Made by a program: the position numbers and the translations under genes. Below the pieces are notes generated by a model. That model made no database searches, was not told where the DNA came from, and was given only the letters and a program-made list of their open reading frames with translations. Positions 48,858-61,529 of a stretch of 64,000 nt of DNA are shown here, in pieces. Each line of letters opens with the position of its first letter. Position 1 is the stretch's first letter. Where the stretch lies: the NCBI GenBank assembly GCA_002189035.1, contig NEEC01000011.1:2108001-2172000 (forward strand). Direction: 5' to 3'. Source of the stretch: Utricularia gibba. Its lineage: Eukaryota; Streptophyta; Magnoliopsida; Lamiales; Lentibulariaceae.

Positions 48858-51800
48858 ATGATGAGGCGCTCTGTTGCTGCTTTCCTGCGTGATGCTACGG
48901 CGCGACAACGACGCTTTGCTTCATCGTTCTGTGTTCATCATCAGGTTGGTTATTGGGCTTCTTTGCCCCATTATATCGTGTTGATTTACCATTTTTCTCT
49001 GATGCTTATGTTTATCCGGATGCTCCTGGAATGAGTGATCAGATTGTTTGTTTGTTTGGACTGATTTAATGCACTGGCTCATTTGCAAGTGCCCCTTGTT
49101 ATTCCAATTAAGCATAGTCGCTGCACTTTTTTTGCTGTCTAGTTTGAAACCGCCGATGGAACTATGAAGAGATACCCAACGTCAGCCATCGGAACCTGCA
49201 AGGGTGGCGGTGACTTGATGCACTCTCACCTTCGTAAAAATCAAGTGGGTTACATGTCAACTGCTGCTCAGTCTGATGTTTCTGGTCCATCTGCCGAAAA
49301 ATATGAGTATCAGGCCGAGGTTGACACAAGCTTCATTTTGCATATTTGTCATTCAGATAACGTGTATTTAGAAACCTTAGAATGAGCTGATTTTGGCAGG
49401 TTAGCCGTCTTATGGACCTCATCGTGAACAGCCTGTATAGCAATAAAGAGGTTTTTCTTCGAGAGCTTATAAGGTTTTATCGCTGTTGGTTTCTTAGTTT
49501 TCCATATAACTTGTTTTGGCACAAGTATTTGTTCATAGTTGCATACACGCTTTCCCTTCCTTGCATTATGCTTTTTGATGACCCTTGCGTGGATATCATG
49601 TCAACCTCATTTGATGAGATGCTCTACTTGTTTGTGGTTACCAGTAATGCTAGTGATGCTTTGGACAAACTGCGATTCCTAAGTGTTACTGAGCCCCAGC
49701 TTTTGAAGGAAGCATTTGATCTTGATATTCGCATTCAAGCTGACAAGGATAATGGAATTATTACAATCACGTAAGTCTGCATTAACATAGTTTCTGTTAC
49801 ATGATTATGGCTCCTTATGTGCATGGTATTCCTGTAGAGATACTGGGATTGGCATGACACGAAAAGAGCTTGTTGATTGTCTCGGTACAATAGCGCAGAG
49901 TGGAACTGCAAAGTTCTTGAAAGCCTTAAAGGTATAATATCACTGATGCAGACACAGTTTTTTTTTTTTCGTATGTAACACTTTGTTTTGTATTATTGAC
50001 AGGATAGCAAGGATTCTGGAGCTGAAAGCAATTTAATTGGTCAGTTCGGTGTTGGATTCTATTCAGCCTTCCTCGTCTCTGAACGGGTTTGTATGCAATT
50101 TTAATTACACATGTGTTAGCACACATTTTATGTTTCTCTCTCCTTAAACTGTTGGGGTTCTGTCTTGCTTCAATGAAAGGTTGAGGTTTCAACAAAGAGT
50201 CCCAAGTCGGATAGGCAGTATGTGTGGGAAGGTGAAGCCAATTCTAGTTCTTACACCATTCGTGAGGAGACAGATCCTGCTAAACTTATGCCCAGGGGAA
50301 CTCGTCTCACTCTCTATCTCAAGGTTTTTTTTTTTTGTTATGTTTCTTATTTCATTTTGCATAATATTGTGACTTGTCCCAATGTTTTTTTTTCCAGCCT
50401 GATGACAAAGGTTTTGCGAACCCAGAAAGAGTGCAGAAGCTTATTAAAAACTATTCGCAGTTTGTTTCTTTCCCTATATATGTGTGGCAAGAAAAAGGGT
50501 ACACCAAAGAGGTATGCTGTTTAGTAAATTGTCAATATCTAATGATGGAATAGAACTTCCCTGCGACTATTCCATAGTATGCTGTTTAGTAAATTTTATT
50601 CCATAGTATGTTTGACTTTTCGCATATGAGCATAAAAATCATCTTATTCAGGTTGAGGTTGATGAGGATCCTGTAGAAAGCTCCACGGGAGAAAAAGATG
50701 CAAATTCTGAGGTTTCAATATAATTTCTTGCACATTAATTATGTGGAAATTGTGTTCACATTCACATACACAGACACATGTTTATGGATAACACTTTTGA
50801 AACGGATCGGTTATGTTTTTTTGCTGCAGAAAAAGAAAAAAACTAAGACTGTTGTGGAAAGATATTGGGATTGGGATCTAGTGAACGAGACCCAACCAAT
50901 ATGGGTAAGCTAGGAAATACTAGATTTTTTAACTACAAAATTTAAGATTGTGTTCCATCTAATTTCAGACAAGGTATGTATTCCTTTATGCAGCTACGCA
51001 ATCCCAAGGAAGTTGGTGTGGATGAGTACAATGAGTTCTACAAGAAAACATTTAACGAATATTTAGACCCACTTGCCTCCTCTCACTTTACAACCGAGGT
51101 TTTGTAGCAATATATCTCTTCGATTATCCAAGATTTTTCTGCTAGCTCAAACTTCATTTCTATTTCTTCCTTGCAGGGTGAAGTTGAGTTTAGGTCTATT
51201 TTATATGTCCCATCTGTAGCGCCAACCGGGAAGGATGATATCGTCAACCCAAAAACAAAGAATATAAAGCTTCATGTCAAGCGTGTATTTATTTCTGATG
51301 ATTTTGATGGTGAATTGGTGAGAAGCGTTACAAGTTTTTAATTGAGAATCTTGATAGTGAATATCAAGGCAACCATTCATGCTGTTTTCTCTATGTATTA
51401 GTTTCCCCGTTACTTGAGCTTCATAAAAGGGGTTGTGGACTCCAATGATCTCCCACTGAATGTATCACGTGAAATACTTCAGGAAAACCGAATTGTAAGT
51501 TCCCAAATAATAACTGCATATGTAACTTATGTCTATACTAGTGTTCATAAAAGTTTGGTTCTTACGTCAAACACTATTTATTGTCACTGCTTTCTAGGTG
51601 CGGATCATGAGGAAACGACTGGTACGCAAGGCATTTGACATGATTCAGGGGATAACCCTGAGCGAAAACTCTGATGTGAGTTTTTCTCTCAATATTTTCC
51701 AAGCTTAGTTAATTTTTTCTCAAGGAAAACATTGTTTATGTTTACCTTTTACTTACACTGGCTTGGATGATGAGATATTTTCATTTTTCAGGCATTTATA

Positions 51801-53170
51801 CTCACTGGCTGAGAACGTTTTGTTTTCAGGACTATTACAAGTTTTGGGACAACTTTGGGAAACATTTAAAATTGGGCTGCATTGAGGATCGTGAGAACCA
51901 CAAAAGAATAGCTCCATTGTTGCGATTTTTCTCATCTCAAAGTGAGGAGGATATGATCAGCTTGGATGAGTATGTTGAAAACATGAAAACTGACCAGAAG
52001 GATATTTACTACATTGCCGCCGACAGTGTAGCGAGTGCAAAGAACACACCCTTTTTGGAGAGGCTGTTAGAAAAGGATATTGAAGTAAGCCTCGTTCTAA
52101 ATTCTTATTTTGATTTTTGCTCTGCACCATTTAGTAATTGATTGTGCCTTTTCTACCATGAGTGAAGGTTCTGTTCCTAGTGGATCCTATAGACGAGGTA
52201 GCCATACAAAACCTCAAATCTTACAAGGACAAGAATTTTGTTGACATCAGCAAAGAAGATTTAGACTTGGGTTAGTGTTTTTGGATTTCCAACTCGTAGT
52301 TGTTGAGTTTTTCCCTTTTTCTAGCTTGTATGTTAGTTGTTTTCTCTGGTCAACTTTTGTTTTAGGTGACAAGAATGAGGAGAGGGAAAGGGAACTGAAG
52401 CAAGAATTTGGCGTGACATGTGATTGGATTAAAAAACGTTTGGGTGACAAGGTTGCCTCTGTTCAAGTCTCAAACCGTCTCAGCACTTCTCCTTGCGTTC
52501 TTGCATCTGGGAAATTTGGTTGGTCAGCCAATATGGAGAGGTCAGAAATCCCACATGCCCGTCTCCTCTCCGTTACACATCCATGTTGACACTTAATTTC
52601 TTCTTTCTTCAACACCTCAGGTTAATGAAGGCACAAACAGTTGGCGATACCTCAAGTTTGGAGTTCATGAGAAGCAGAAGAGTGCTGGAAATCAACCCCG
52701 AACACCCAATCATCAGAACATTAAACGTGCGGTTTCAGTAAAAGCTAAGCTCACTTCCATGCCCCTGTACCTATTCCTTACTTCTTTCTTGCATTTGGAA
52801 AACGCAGGCGGCATGCAAAACAAGCCCCAACGATGATGAAGCCCTCAGAGCCATTGACCTTCTCTATGACACTGCACTAATGTCCAGTGGCTTCACTGTA
52901 AGTTCAATCACCATGCCTCCTGCCTCTCCTAAAACCCTAAACCCTAAACCCTAAACACTAAACACTGGTATCTAAACACCGCTTCCCCATTTGTCACAGC
53001 CGGAGAATCCCGCACTTCTGGGAGGAAAGATCTACGAGATGATGAACCTGGCTCTGGGGGGCAAATGGAACTCAGCTTCCGGCGAGCAAGTTACCTCCTC
53101 AAGTTCCCAGGAACCGGTAGAGGCCGAGGTTGTGGAGCCTGCTGAAGCTGCTCAAAAGGGACAGCTTTAA
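48858..53170 (+). CDS. Organellar HSP90 chaperone (HSP90-6 type, mitochondrial)
   Basis: About 20 exons from ATG 48858 ([19 protein letters not shown]) to TAA 53168-53170. The Arg-rich N terminus is a plausible mitochondrial presequence. The GHKL ATPase domain shows [20 protein letters not shown] and [11 protein letters not shown] (ATP-site Asn), [22 protein letters not shown] and [16 protein letters not shown]. The middle domain has [25 protein letters not shown] and [14 protein letters not shown], with the catalytic-loop Arg in SREIL. The dimerisation end is LMKAQTVGD and [13 protein letters not shown]. There is no cytosolic MEEVD or ER KDEL tail, which supports an organelle form closest to Arabidopsis HSP90-6. 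The charged linker is short. One intron (52917-53000) contains CCCTAAA repeats. Confidence 0.93.
52928..52966 (+). repeat. Interstitial telomere-like CCCTAAA repeat in an HSP90 intron
   Basis: Three near-perfect CCCTAAA units with an imperfect start (CTAAAA) and a degraded end (ACTAAACACTAAACAC) lie in the intron before the last exon. This is the plant telomere repeat and also a telo-box. Confidence 0.85.
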
Positions 53171-53455
53171 GCACAACATCAACCATGTGGAGTTGTTCCA
53201 TTTAGGAGGGTCCCCGTTCATGTGCCGGGGCAATGCCTGTGTTTGTAGCCAGGATTGAAGTTGATGATGGATGCCCTTTGGTGTGCTCACTCTGCCACAT
53301 AAAACTCCACGTCAGTTTCTTTCTTTTTTTTTTAATTTTTGGTAGAAAAAGAAAATTATAGTCTAGCTTTTTTAAAAAGTTTTTATGGTAGTTTATGAAG
53401 AGTTATGTCCAGAAGTTTTCTTAATTCAGATATTAGATTCACGAATTCATGGATG

Positions 53456-53489
<34 letters not shown>

Positions 53490-55124
53490 AGTGTCTAATA
53501 AATTTTTATTAAAAAAATTAAAAATAAGAAACACACAATTTTATATAAAATATTATTATTTAATTCTATAATTATCATTTTATTTTATTTCACTAATAAT
53601 TTTATGGATGAACTTTTTTTCATTGAAATTAAAATCATGCTATTCGTGTATGTTAATTTTGATATTTACATATTATTTATAGTATTAATAATTCAATTTA
53701 GAGTTTATATATCAACTAAATTATTTGTTATTATATAATTTTATTTTTTAAAATTTATTTATTTTAATAAATAATTTTTATTTTAAATATAAATTATATT
53801 TATTTAAATTTCATGAATTCACATACTCATATTAGTGTATTCCTAAATCCGTGAATCCGCATCATAGCTATAGAGTTTAGAGGTGTGTTTAAAATTAAGT
53901 TCAATCTATAATATCATATTGTTTTTTAATTAAATGTTTTATTATAACGGGACGTAAAAATATTAAGAAAAATAAAAATAATTATATAAATTTAAAACTA
54001 TTTTAATTTTATGTAAATATTGTAGAAATAAAATCATTTATTTTTTATTTGACTCTAATATTTAGTCAATTAAAATACATTATTGATATATTTTTAAACC
54101 TAGAGCCCTTCTTTTTATTTAATATTATCTAGGCCTGAATAAATTAAATTTTCTTACACCAATTATTAGTTAAAATAGTTTTTTAAATGTGATTTGAAAT
54201 TTATGTGGAAGGTGTGGGGTCCATCCACTGGACAAAAAGTGCGCATTAAGCCCAGGGTCAGCATCCCTTTTAGCAATAAAAAAGAAGTCTAAAGTCCAGG
54301 TCGGCATTTCGCTTTTAAGGCGCTACCGCAGACGAGTAGATCCAATCCTCTTGTCTTCATCGTTCCCTTCGGAAAAGCTTGCACAAGCACTGGGAGATTC
54401 AGCGAATCTCGCCTTGTTTGCACTGCCGGTGATCGAAGCCAACTCAAGAAGAAGAAGAAGAAGAGTTACTCACGCTCTTTTCTTGTCACTTTTAATCTGG
54501 GTTTCAGTTCTCGGTTTATCCAAAATCAGGTTATATCCTTCCCCTTGCCGTGTCTAACAACTGAATTTCATAAGAGAGATATGATGATATCACGCATCCT
54601 GTTAGCGTCCGATCGAGTTTTGGGGTAAATTTTATCAAAATTCGCATGCTTGGAATCTGGAATTTTATCCCTTTTTGGTGGGTTGCCTGCGACTACTTAG
54701 TCTTTCTTATCGTGATGCACTGGAATCGGTGTTATGTAGCCATTTGGCCACAAAAAAAAGTATGCTCTTGAAATTTCTGGTACTATGTGACGGGGATGGA
54801 AAGCGAAATAAATATCTCGAACGCCTTTTCGGATATTTCGTTTTGACTAAAAAGCTTCCATTTCCCAATTTTTTTTCTCTGTCTGTTGTGTTTCTGGTAG
54901 CTCGTTCACTTTGATATTGAACGGTGAAGCAGGTACTTGGAATATTGTTGTTATTCTCCAATTTTACTTGTACTTGTGTTGCTGGTGATACATATGCAGT
55001 ATTATCTAATCATATTCATCTCTAGTGCTGCCCATGTAACATAGCATTTTGTACCAGTAAGATCACTGTTACCTTCTCGGTTTGATTTGTTGGGAAGCAC
55101 CTGTCCGGCACTTGAATTTATGGG
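53171..55124. other. AT-rich intergenic region and COL9-like leader
   Basis: 53330-54200 is very AT-rich, with a (TA)n microsatellite at 53462-53489. From about 54300 the composition rises and probably marks the 5' UTR exon(s) and leader intron of the COL9-like gene. Short ORFs here (54351-54557, 54675-54914) lack family features. Confidence 0.5.
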
Positions 55125-56598
55125 ATGGGATACCTCTGTGAATTTTGCGGGGAGCGGAGTTCGGTTGTTTACTGTCGATCAGACATGGCTAGCTTGTGTT
55201 TATCCTGCGATCACAATGTTCACTCTGCCAATGCTTTGTCAAGTCGCCACTCAAGAACATTAATTTGTGGAAGATGCAATACTCAGCCAGCTCTCTTGAG
55301 ATGTGTTGATGAAAGTATGTCACTCTGCCAAAGTTGTGATTGTATGGGACAGACAGGTTCAGATGAAACATCTGCCCATAGGAGAGAAGCGATTCGGTGT
55401 TATTCTGGCTGCCCCTCTGTTTCAGAACCTTCTGCAATGCTGTCCTTTCTCTTAGATTTTCGTTTCGATGGAAATTCTGCTTGTAATCATGGCATGGGAA
55501 CAAAGGGTGTAAAGACCAACGATGCCCAAAGGTCCCAAGGAAAGGATAAACCTGAAAATTCATCCTTTTGGGTGGAATCCAGTACTTCCCACGATGATAT
55601 GGATGGTGCAATATTATGGTTGGAGAATGTAGACAGCCTTGCTTCTTCTAACCCGATTACAGCCAAGGTAAATACACCGAACACTGTCTTTCCTGCTTTT
55701 ATCACCTGATTAGTTGTACACCTTATCTCTGATATTCGAGATACTACACCGCTCAGCTACATTTCATTCACTGAAATTCATGGTTGGCTTCTCTTTCATC
55801 ACAATTAAAGGAGTCTCGTTGTTCTTCAGGCATTTATATCTGAAGAAAAGGAGCCAAATGGTTTCTGTGATCATTTCAATATGGATGAGATTGACTTGAG
55901 CATCGAGAACTATGATGGGCTTTTCAATGATGATGATATTGATGGATTGTTTGATCCAAAATACATGCCAGAGTTCAGTTGTCAGGACGTCACTCTTGCC
56001 GAGGTTCATTCTTGCCACTTCTACCAGACGATAATGAACTAAATCCTGTTGGCAAGGATGATTAACATACTCCTGATCTTTCTTCTTAGGTATCTTCTGA
56101 TGGTGGGATGTGGCTTCAACCAGAATGCAGCAAAGCAGCGTCTGCTGATTCAGCTATCAGCTGCTGCAAGACAGAACCCAACCTTCTTCTAGCAAGACAA
56201 CATTCAAGCATCTCCTTCCTTACTGGTGAAACCAACAATGGCGGTGATCACCAAGACACTGGAGTCTCTCCAATGCTACCACCATGGCTTCCTCCAGCTC
56301 ACGAAAATTCCATGGCCTCCTCTACCAGAACTGACGCTGTGGTGCGTTACAAGGAGAAGAAGAAAGCAAGAAAGTAAGACCCCTTCATCTTCTCTCCTAC
56401 AAATTATCCACCAAGAAAGCAACACAAATAATCCAGTGAGACCTTCATTCATGGTGTGGCAGATATGAGAAGAAAGTAAGATACGCATCTCGCAAGGCGA
56501 TGGCCGACGTAAGGAGGCGCGTGAAAGGACGCTTCGTCAAGGCCGGGGATGCATATGACTTCGACCCGTCGGAGGAAACCAGGGAGCAGCTAAGTTAG
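55125..56598 (+). CDS. CONSTANS-like B-box/CCT transcriptional regulator (COL9/COL10 type)
   Basis: Exons 55125-55667, 55830-56003, 56090-56373 and 56463-56598 give 378 residues. Two zinc-binding B-boxes open the protein: box 1 from Cys5 ([35 protein letters not shown]) and a second at about 48-90 ([22 protein letters not shown]). The middle is acidic. The CCT domain, joined across exons 3-4 ([20 protein letters not shown] and [15 protein letters not shown], about 325-366), carries the nuclear import and NF-Y-type DNA contacts of the family. [10 protein letters not shown] is typical of the COL9 group, whose Arabidopsis member delays flowering; light or clock regulation is likely but not shown here. 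An overlapping ATG at 55120 is in the wrong frame. Confidence 0.93.
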
Positions 56599-57119
56599 TC
56601 ACCAAGCGTTGCTGAGGTCGTGGATAGGGACAGAAGAACTGAGCGTGGACTTTGTCTGTGTATTATTACCATGCTCCTCTTCCCCCCTCACACATCATAC
56701 ACATACACATACCCACACGGGCTGTTGACGCCTAAAACTAGATATGGAACACTTTTTGCGTTGAGGAAGCTGCCACTGCATGAGTATGAATGAATAAAGC
56801 TTTGCATTTTTGCCTTTTGCTGAACTCGCAGCACCCTCTCTACTTGCACTTTGCCCAGTCCACTGGTTCTTTCATTGGATGACCAATTTGGATTTGAGTT
56901 GAACTGAACAATGAACCAGGTGGTTTGAGTGAGTAGCAGCCACTTTCTGGATGCAAGAGCATGAGATGTTATAGCCATGAATGCTCACTCCACAAGTAAA
57001 AGGGAACTATTTACAGAGAGAAGGGGGAGAGAATCATCTCCCTGTCCCTAGGAATTTCAGTGGGAGGAAGGGAGGGAGAGCCTTCTGGGTTTCAGGCTTT
57101 CCCGTTGCTATGGCTGGCG
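56599..57119. other. Convergent 3' flanks of COL9-like and WDR26-like genes
   Basis: About 520 bp with no coding signal. AATAAA-type polyadenylation words occur near 56790-56800. It probably holds both 3' UTRs. Confidence 0.45.
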
Positions 57120-59290
57120 TTAACAAGAAGTCTCTGGATTCAATCCCCATATGCGTATCGTACGGTCGTCACTTGCGGAGGCCAGCATGTGAGGATTTGC
57201 TGGATTCCAGCTTACGCAGTTCACCGCCGCGGAATGTCCGGCCAGTTTCGAGATCAGCTCCCCGGAGAGCCTGTGCCATATGTAAACCTGAGCACATGCA
57301 ACACAGACATCAGAACATACGCATCCAGGAATAAAACCAACAACAATCAGAGCGAGATCGATGAAGAGATGACCTGAGAGTCCTCGCTCCCGCTGGCGAC
57401 AAATGATTCGTCTAGTCCACCGAAGCAACACCGTACAACAAAGCGGGAGCGTCTATAACCTTTGTATGTTGATACTAGCTTCGGGCAATCATCTATGTTC
57501 CAGAGATGAATCTCCTCATCCAATAGGCTAACGAGCAAAAGATTTCTATCCTGAGACAGTGCAAATGAAGTTATTGGTTGATCTTCTTCGATGCTTCTTT
57601 CACTGTTTGTTTGCCATGCAAACAAGGATATCATATTCTCCGCGGAAACTGTTACTATATCTTTTCCGTCACTAGTAACTCCCAGGTCTCCAGCCCTGAC
57701 GATCCTCTGCCCTTTCCAACAATCCATCTCTGTTCCTTCCAAGTCCCACATGCAGATGCTATGATCAGTAACACCAGTGAAAAAGCTCTTTCCATCGACA
57801 GCCCATCCACAAGAGACGAAACCAAGACCGTTTTTCTCGTATGCCTTGATGCATTCGCCAGAAAGGACATCCCATCGTCTAACCATCTCTGCTACTCCAC
57901 ATGTAAGAATCTGAAGATCATCTGGGCTCCATGAAATATACGAGACGGGCTTCAGGTGACCGGATAATCTATGTTTCAAGCACATTTGACCATCATCCAT
58001 AAGCTAAAAAATAGAAAAAAGAAACATTACGGCACACCATGAGACAGCACAATGTATAATGAAATTAAAGAAGGTTCAGAATACATTAAGGCTGCACTCA
58101 AAGCAAGCATCGTTAGCATAAAAAGCCAGACTTCGTCATTGTGATAGATAGATTTCTGAGCTTTCTTAAAATGTTTCAAAAGAAAAGTAATAAAACGTTT
58201 GCACATACTTCAAATTTTATGCAAAAAACGTCTGGAAAAAGACAAGGCAATACCTCCCATATGAGCACAAGACGATCTTCAGATGATGATGCCAAGTACT
58301 TCCCATTGTGCGAAAATTGCAAAAACCAGATTTCATCATCGTGATCACGTAGAATCTGAAAAACATCAAAACAACAGCAGAAGCATGCTTAGAACAACTA
58401 AAAGCACAGAGAATGTAGCCCATGGGATTCGACACACAGAAAAGAATAGCTATGAATAATCAACAACAAAGTAATTATTCATGATCAAAAACATCAACTC
58501 CCAGTCCGAAGGAAATAAAATGCACTACCTGCAACGTCTGCTGAGGAATATGATCCATACCACACCGGTGATCAATGAGTAACGACATTTCACGAACTGA
58601 GGAGTTGTGAAACCTACAAGCATCTCTTTGCATGTCTAGAGCCTGTTCAACAAGATGGACCAATCTATTTTCTGGAATAATCACTGTAGGAGGAAACAAC
58701 TTTCGAATATCCGCGAGTAACTTTTTACGAGATTTAAGCCTTGTATCTTGAGAAATTCCTTCACTGGTCTCATTGCATTGAGAAAAAAGCGAATATGACA
58801 ACTCCCGAACTCTGCCACTCTCAATACAGAGGGGGGTGATCTCATTCCTTAGAGTATTCAAAGCATCCATAACCATTTTTTCATCAATAAGTTCCAAAAA
58901 CTTCCGTTCAAGTATTAAAAAAGAAGCCAACTTAACGATTGCATCATTCCTTAAACCAATCTCATGCAGTGTTGCAACGCTTTCATCCCATCTACCATCA
59001 ATTATTTGCTGAATGAAAGAATCTACAGGAAGGCAGTGCAAAGGAATTCCCGACTCTTTCTCAAGTCGAGCCGCAGACTTTGAATAGCCAAGAGAATATA
59101 ATGCCTCCACTATAATGCGTACAAGTTCACCTTTCTTTATAACACCTTTTGAGCCAACAACCTCATCAGCCCCATCGGAGGCTAGCAACCGAGCCATTGA
59201 GTCAATCAATGAGGAACAACTACCTTGATGCCTGATCTGTGATACTTTCACACGTTTTGTAGGTGGCTCATCATCCTCTACACTTCCCAT
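57120..59290 (-). CDS. LisH-CTLH WD40 protein, WDR26-like (At5g08560 type)
   Basis: Exons from ATG 59290 ([20 protein letters not shown]) to the stop at 57120. The LisH motif is at about residues 50-85 ([20 protein letters not shown]). The CTLH domain follows ([20 protein letters not shown], then [20 protein letters not shown]). Seven or so WD40 repeats begin at [20 protein letters not shown] (about 58260-58360), then [31 protein letters not shown] and [15 protein letters not shown] near the end. WDR26 proteins are scaffold subunits of the CTLH/GID ubiquitin ligase and bind substrates or RanBPM-type partners. The gene is intact in all exons examined, with its 5' leader probably starting near 59990. 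Confidence 0.93.
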
Positions 59291-60215
59291 GAACAGGACG
59301 TATCATCCCATATATTGATATCTCGGAAGCACTATAACAGAATTATCTTCTTCAACTGTGATGAATCTAGAACACCTAGCACCAAAAAAACTGTAAATTA
59401 GGTGACCAAAACAAAATATCTGCAGAAAATAGAAACCGACAACACTCGAGCTCAAGAAATGCGAAACGCAAAATGTCGCAGAATGAAAAAAACAAGAAAC
59501 ACGAACTTCCAAGATTCCATAACCAAGCTGCTATGCGAAAGCTACCCTACATACCAGGAACTTTTATAGCACGAAAGCTACAGAAAACCGACTAAAAAAA
59601 CATCATCCACTAAAAGATCCTCATAAAAACACAATGAGAGACCAGAAACCCCGAGAAACTGACTTCCGCAACAATTCCCCTTCAAGCGACAAGAAACTGA
59701 TCAAACAGACGCTTTAGGACCTACTATATTACGTGAAAACAGGAGAAAGATCAATACAGAGTTTGCTATCTCAATGATCCTCACGCTCGATTTCCAGTAG
59801 TCCACAAACCGAAAATTTCCACCCGTCACCGAAACCGAGTCATCACAACTTCAAGATTCATCCAAACACAACGAAACATCGGAAAGCGTTCTTAAGAAAA
59901 GTATAGAAACCGAATTCCCGATCTCTTCAGCAGCGGCAGCAGAATACAGACTCTCGAGGTTAACAGTAACTGCCCTGCGCGAGGTGGTGCGATTCCAGAA
60001 TGATGCGCGTTACTTTCAAGCTTCAGCTACCGACGGGATAAATACTTTTTTTTTCCTTTTTCTTGATAAATAAAACAATTTCCTCTTCACCAAGTATTTA
60101 ATTTCATAAATAATATTTTTTCTACACTTTTAGTCAAATTTAAATTCCAATTAAAATTATTATAATAAATGTAATTAAAATTAATGAAATAGATTATTTA
60201 AATAAAAATGCAGTG
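59291..60215. other. Leader and promoter region between WDR26-like and FLA genes
   Basis: 59291-60010 has ordinary composition and probably contains the WDR26-like 5' UTR, perhaps with an intron. 60050-60210 is AT-rich. No gene was recognised. Confidence 0.45.
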
Positions 60216-60289
60216 AGGCGGTTTAGCGACAACTCAGAGGCGGTTTAGGGACAACTCAGATGAGTTGTGGGCACAAGGAGTATATAAGG
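60216..60289 (+). promoter_or_regulatory. FLA promoter: 22-bp tandem repeat, inverted repeat and TATA box
   Basis: AGGCGGTTTAGSGACAACTC(AG) occurs twice end to end (60216-60237 and 60238-60259) with one mismatch. Its right edge forms a perfect 8-bp inverted repeat, ACAACTCA-GA-TGAGTTGT (60251-60268). A TATATAA box follows at 60281-60287, about 52 bp before the predicted start codon. The arrangement suggests a duplicated binding site. Confidence 0.6.
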
Positions 60290-60338
60290 TCACAGGCGTC
60301 GGCACATGTTCTTGCAGCCAGGAATTCCTTATCCCGCG

Positions 60339-61529
60339 ATGAAGGCAAGCTCGGGGAGCATGGCTGCTCTCTGTCCCTTTGTCTTCTTCGGGCTCCTCCT
60401 CCTCCTCTGCTCCTCCGGCGACGCCCACAACATTACTCACATTCTCAATGAGTACCCGGAGTTCTCGATTTTCAACCGCTACCTCACAGCTACACACCTT
60501 GCGCCGGAAATCAACCGTCGCCGGACAATCACCGTCTGCGTCGTGGACAATGACGCAATGAGCGATCTCCTGGCGAAACACTTGTCGATCGACACTATCA
60601 AGAGCGTCCTCTCCCTCCACGTATTCGCCGACTATTTCGATGCGAAAAAGCTCCATGACATCTCCGACACCTCCACCACCACGTCCTCTCTCTACCAGGC
60701 CACCGGAGAGGCCACCGGGACGTCGGGATATGTCAACATTACTGATTTGAAGGCAGGAAAAGTCGGATTCACACCCGCCGACAGCAACTCCGATGAGCCG
60801 ATGGCGACCTTCGTCAAATCCGTCGAGGAGCTGCCGTACAACATCTCCGTAATCCAGATCAGTGACATTCTTTACTCGCCAGAGGTGTTAGCTGAGGCTG
60901 GGGCGGAGGCGCCTACGACTGGACACACCGCCGTGAATCTGACAACTCTGTTACCGAAACATGGATGCGGAGCGTTTCTGGATCTGCTGGTCGAACAGGG
61001 CGTCGAGGGGACCTTCACGGAGAACGTCCACGGCGGACTCACGATCTTCTGCCCCTCTGATGAAGCGCTGAAATCGTTTTCCTCCAAGTACAAAAAGCTG
61101 AAATCCGATGAGAAAGCTTCACTGCTTCTTTACCACGCGATTCCGGTGTACAATTCCATGGAAATGCTGAAATCGAGCAATGGGCTGATGAACACTCTGG
61201 CCACAGAGGGCGCTAATAAGTTCGATTTCACGGTAAGTAACGACGGCAATGGTGTTAAGCTGGAGACGAAAGTAGTCACGGCGAAGATAACGGAGACCTT
61301 GATAGACAAAGATCCGTTGGTGGTTTACAGAGTCGACGAGGTGCTGTTGCCGCATGAGCTGTTTAAAGCTCCGAAATCTGGGAAATCGCGAGCGCGAGAA
61401 GTCGCCGCCGACGCTCCGGGCCCCGCCGGCGACGACAATCCGGCGGATGTGACCTCCAGCGGTGGGACACTGGACGCCGAAGCCATTGTCAGCGTCGGTT
61501 TCAGTGTGCTTTTGGGTCTGTTGCTCTGA
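60339..61529 (+). CDS. Fasciclin-like arabinogalactan protein (two FAS1 domains, GPI-anchored)
   Basis: Single exon, 396 residues from ATG 60339; an in-frame ATG at 60306 would add 11 residues before the signal peptide. The signal peptide (MAALCPFVFFGLLLLLC core) is cleaved near DAHNITHIL. FAS1 domain 1 (about 25-170) has TVCVVDNDAM and VLSLHVFADYFDAKKL. Domain 2 (about 190-340) has LTIFCPSDEAL, LLLYHAIPVYNSMEML and VYRVDEVLLP. Ala-Pro/Pro-Ala glycosylation sites (EAPTTG, DAPGPAGDD) surround it, and the C terminus (AIVSVGFSVLLGLLL) is a GPI-anchor signal. Such proteins are cell-surface adhesion and wall proteins; it resembles Arabidopsis FLA1/FLA2. Codons are GC-rich at third positions, unlike most neighbours. 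Confidence 0.93.
   Translation: MKASSGSMAALCPFVFFGLLLLLCSSGDAHNITHILNEYPEFSIFNRYLTATHLAPEINRRRTITVCVVDNDAMSDLLAKHLSIDTIKSVLSLHVFADYFDAKKLHDISDTSTTTSSLYQATGEATGTSGYVNITDLKAGKVGFTPADSNSDEPMATFVKSVEELPYNISVIQISDILYSPEVLAEAGAEAPTTGHTAVNLTTLLPKHGCGAFLDLLVEQGVEGTFTENVHGGLTIFCPSDEALKSFSSKYKKLKSDEKASLLLYHAIPVYNSMEMLKSSNGLMNTLATEGANKFDFTVSNDGNGVKLETKVVTAKITETLIDKDPLVVYRVDEVLLPHELFKAPKSGKSRAREVAADAPGPAGDDNPADVTSSGGTLDAEAIVSVGFSVLLGLLL

Noticed and set aside
55120-55130. ATG at 55120 as the COL9-like start
   Set aside because: Out of frame with the B-boxes; ATG 55125 gives [10 protein letters not shown].
55189-55611. 140-codon minus-strand ORF in the COL9-like exon
   Set aside because: Antisense of the B-box exon with no recognisable domain.
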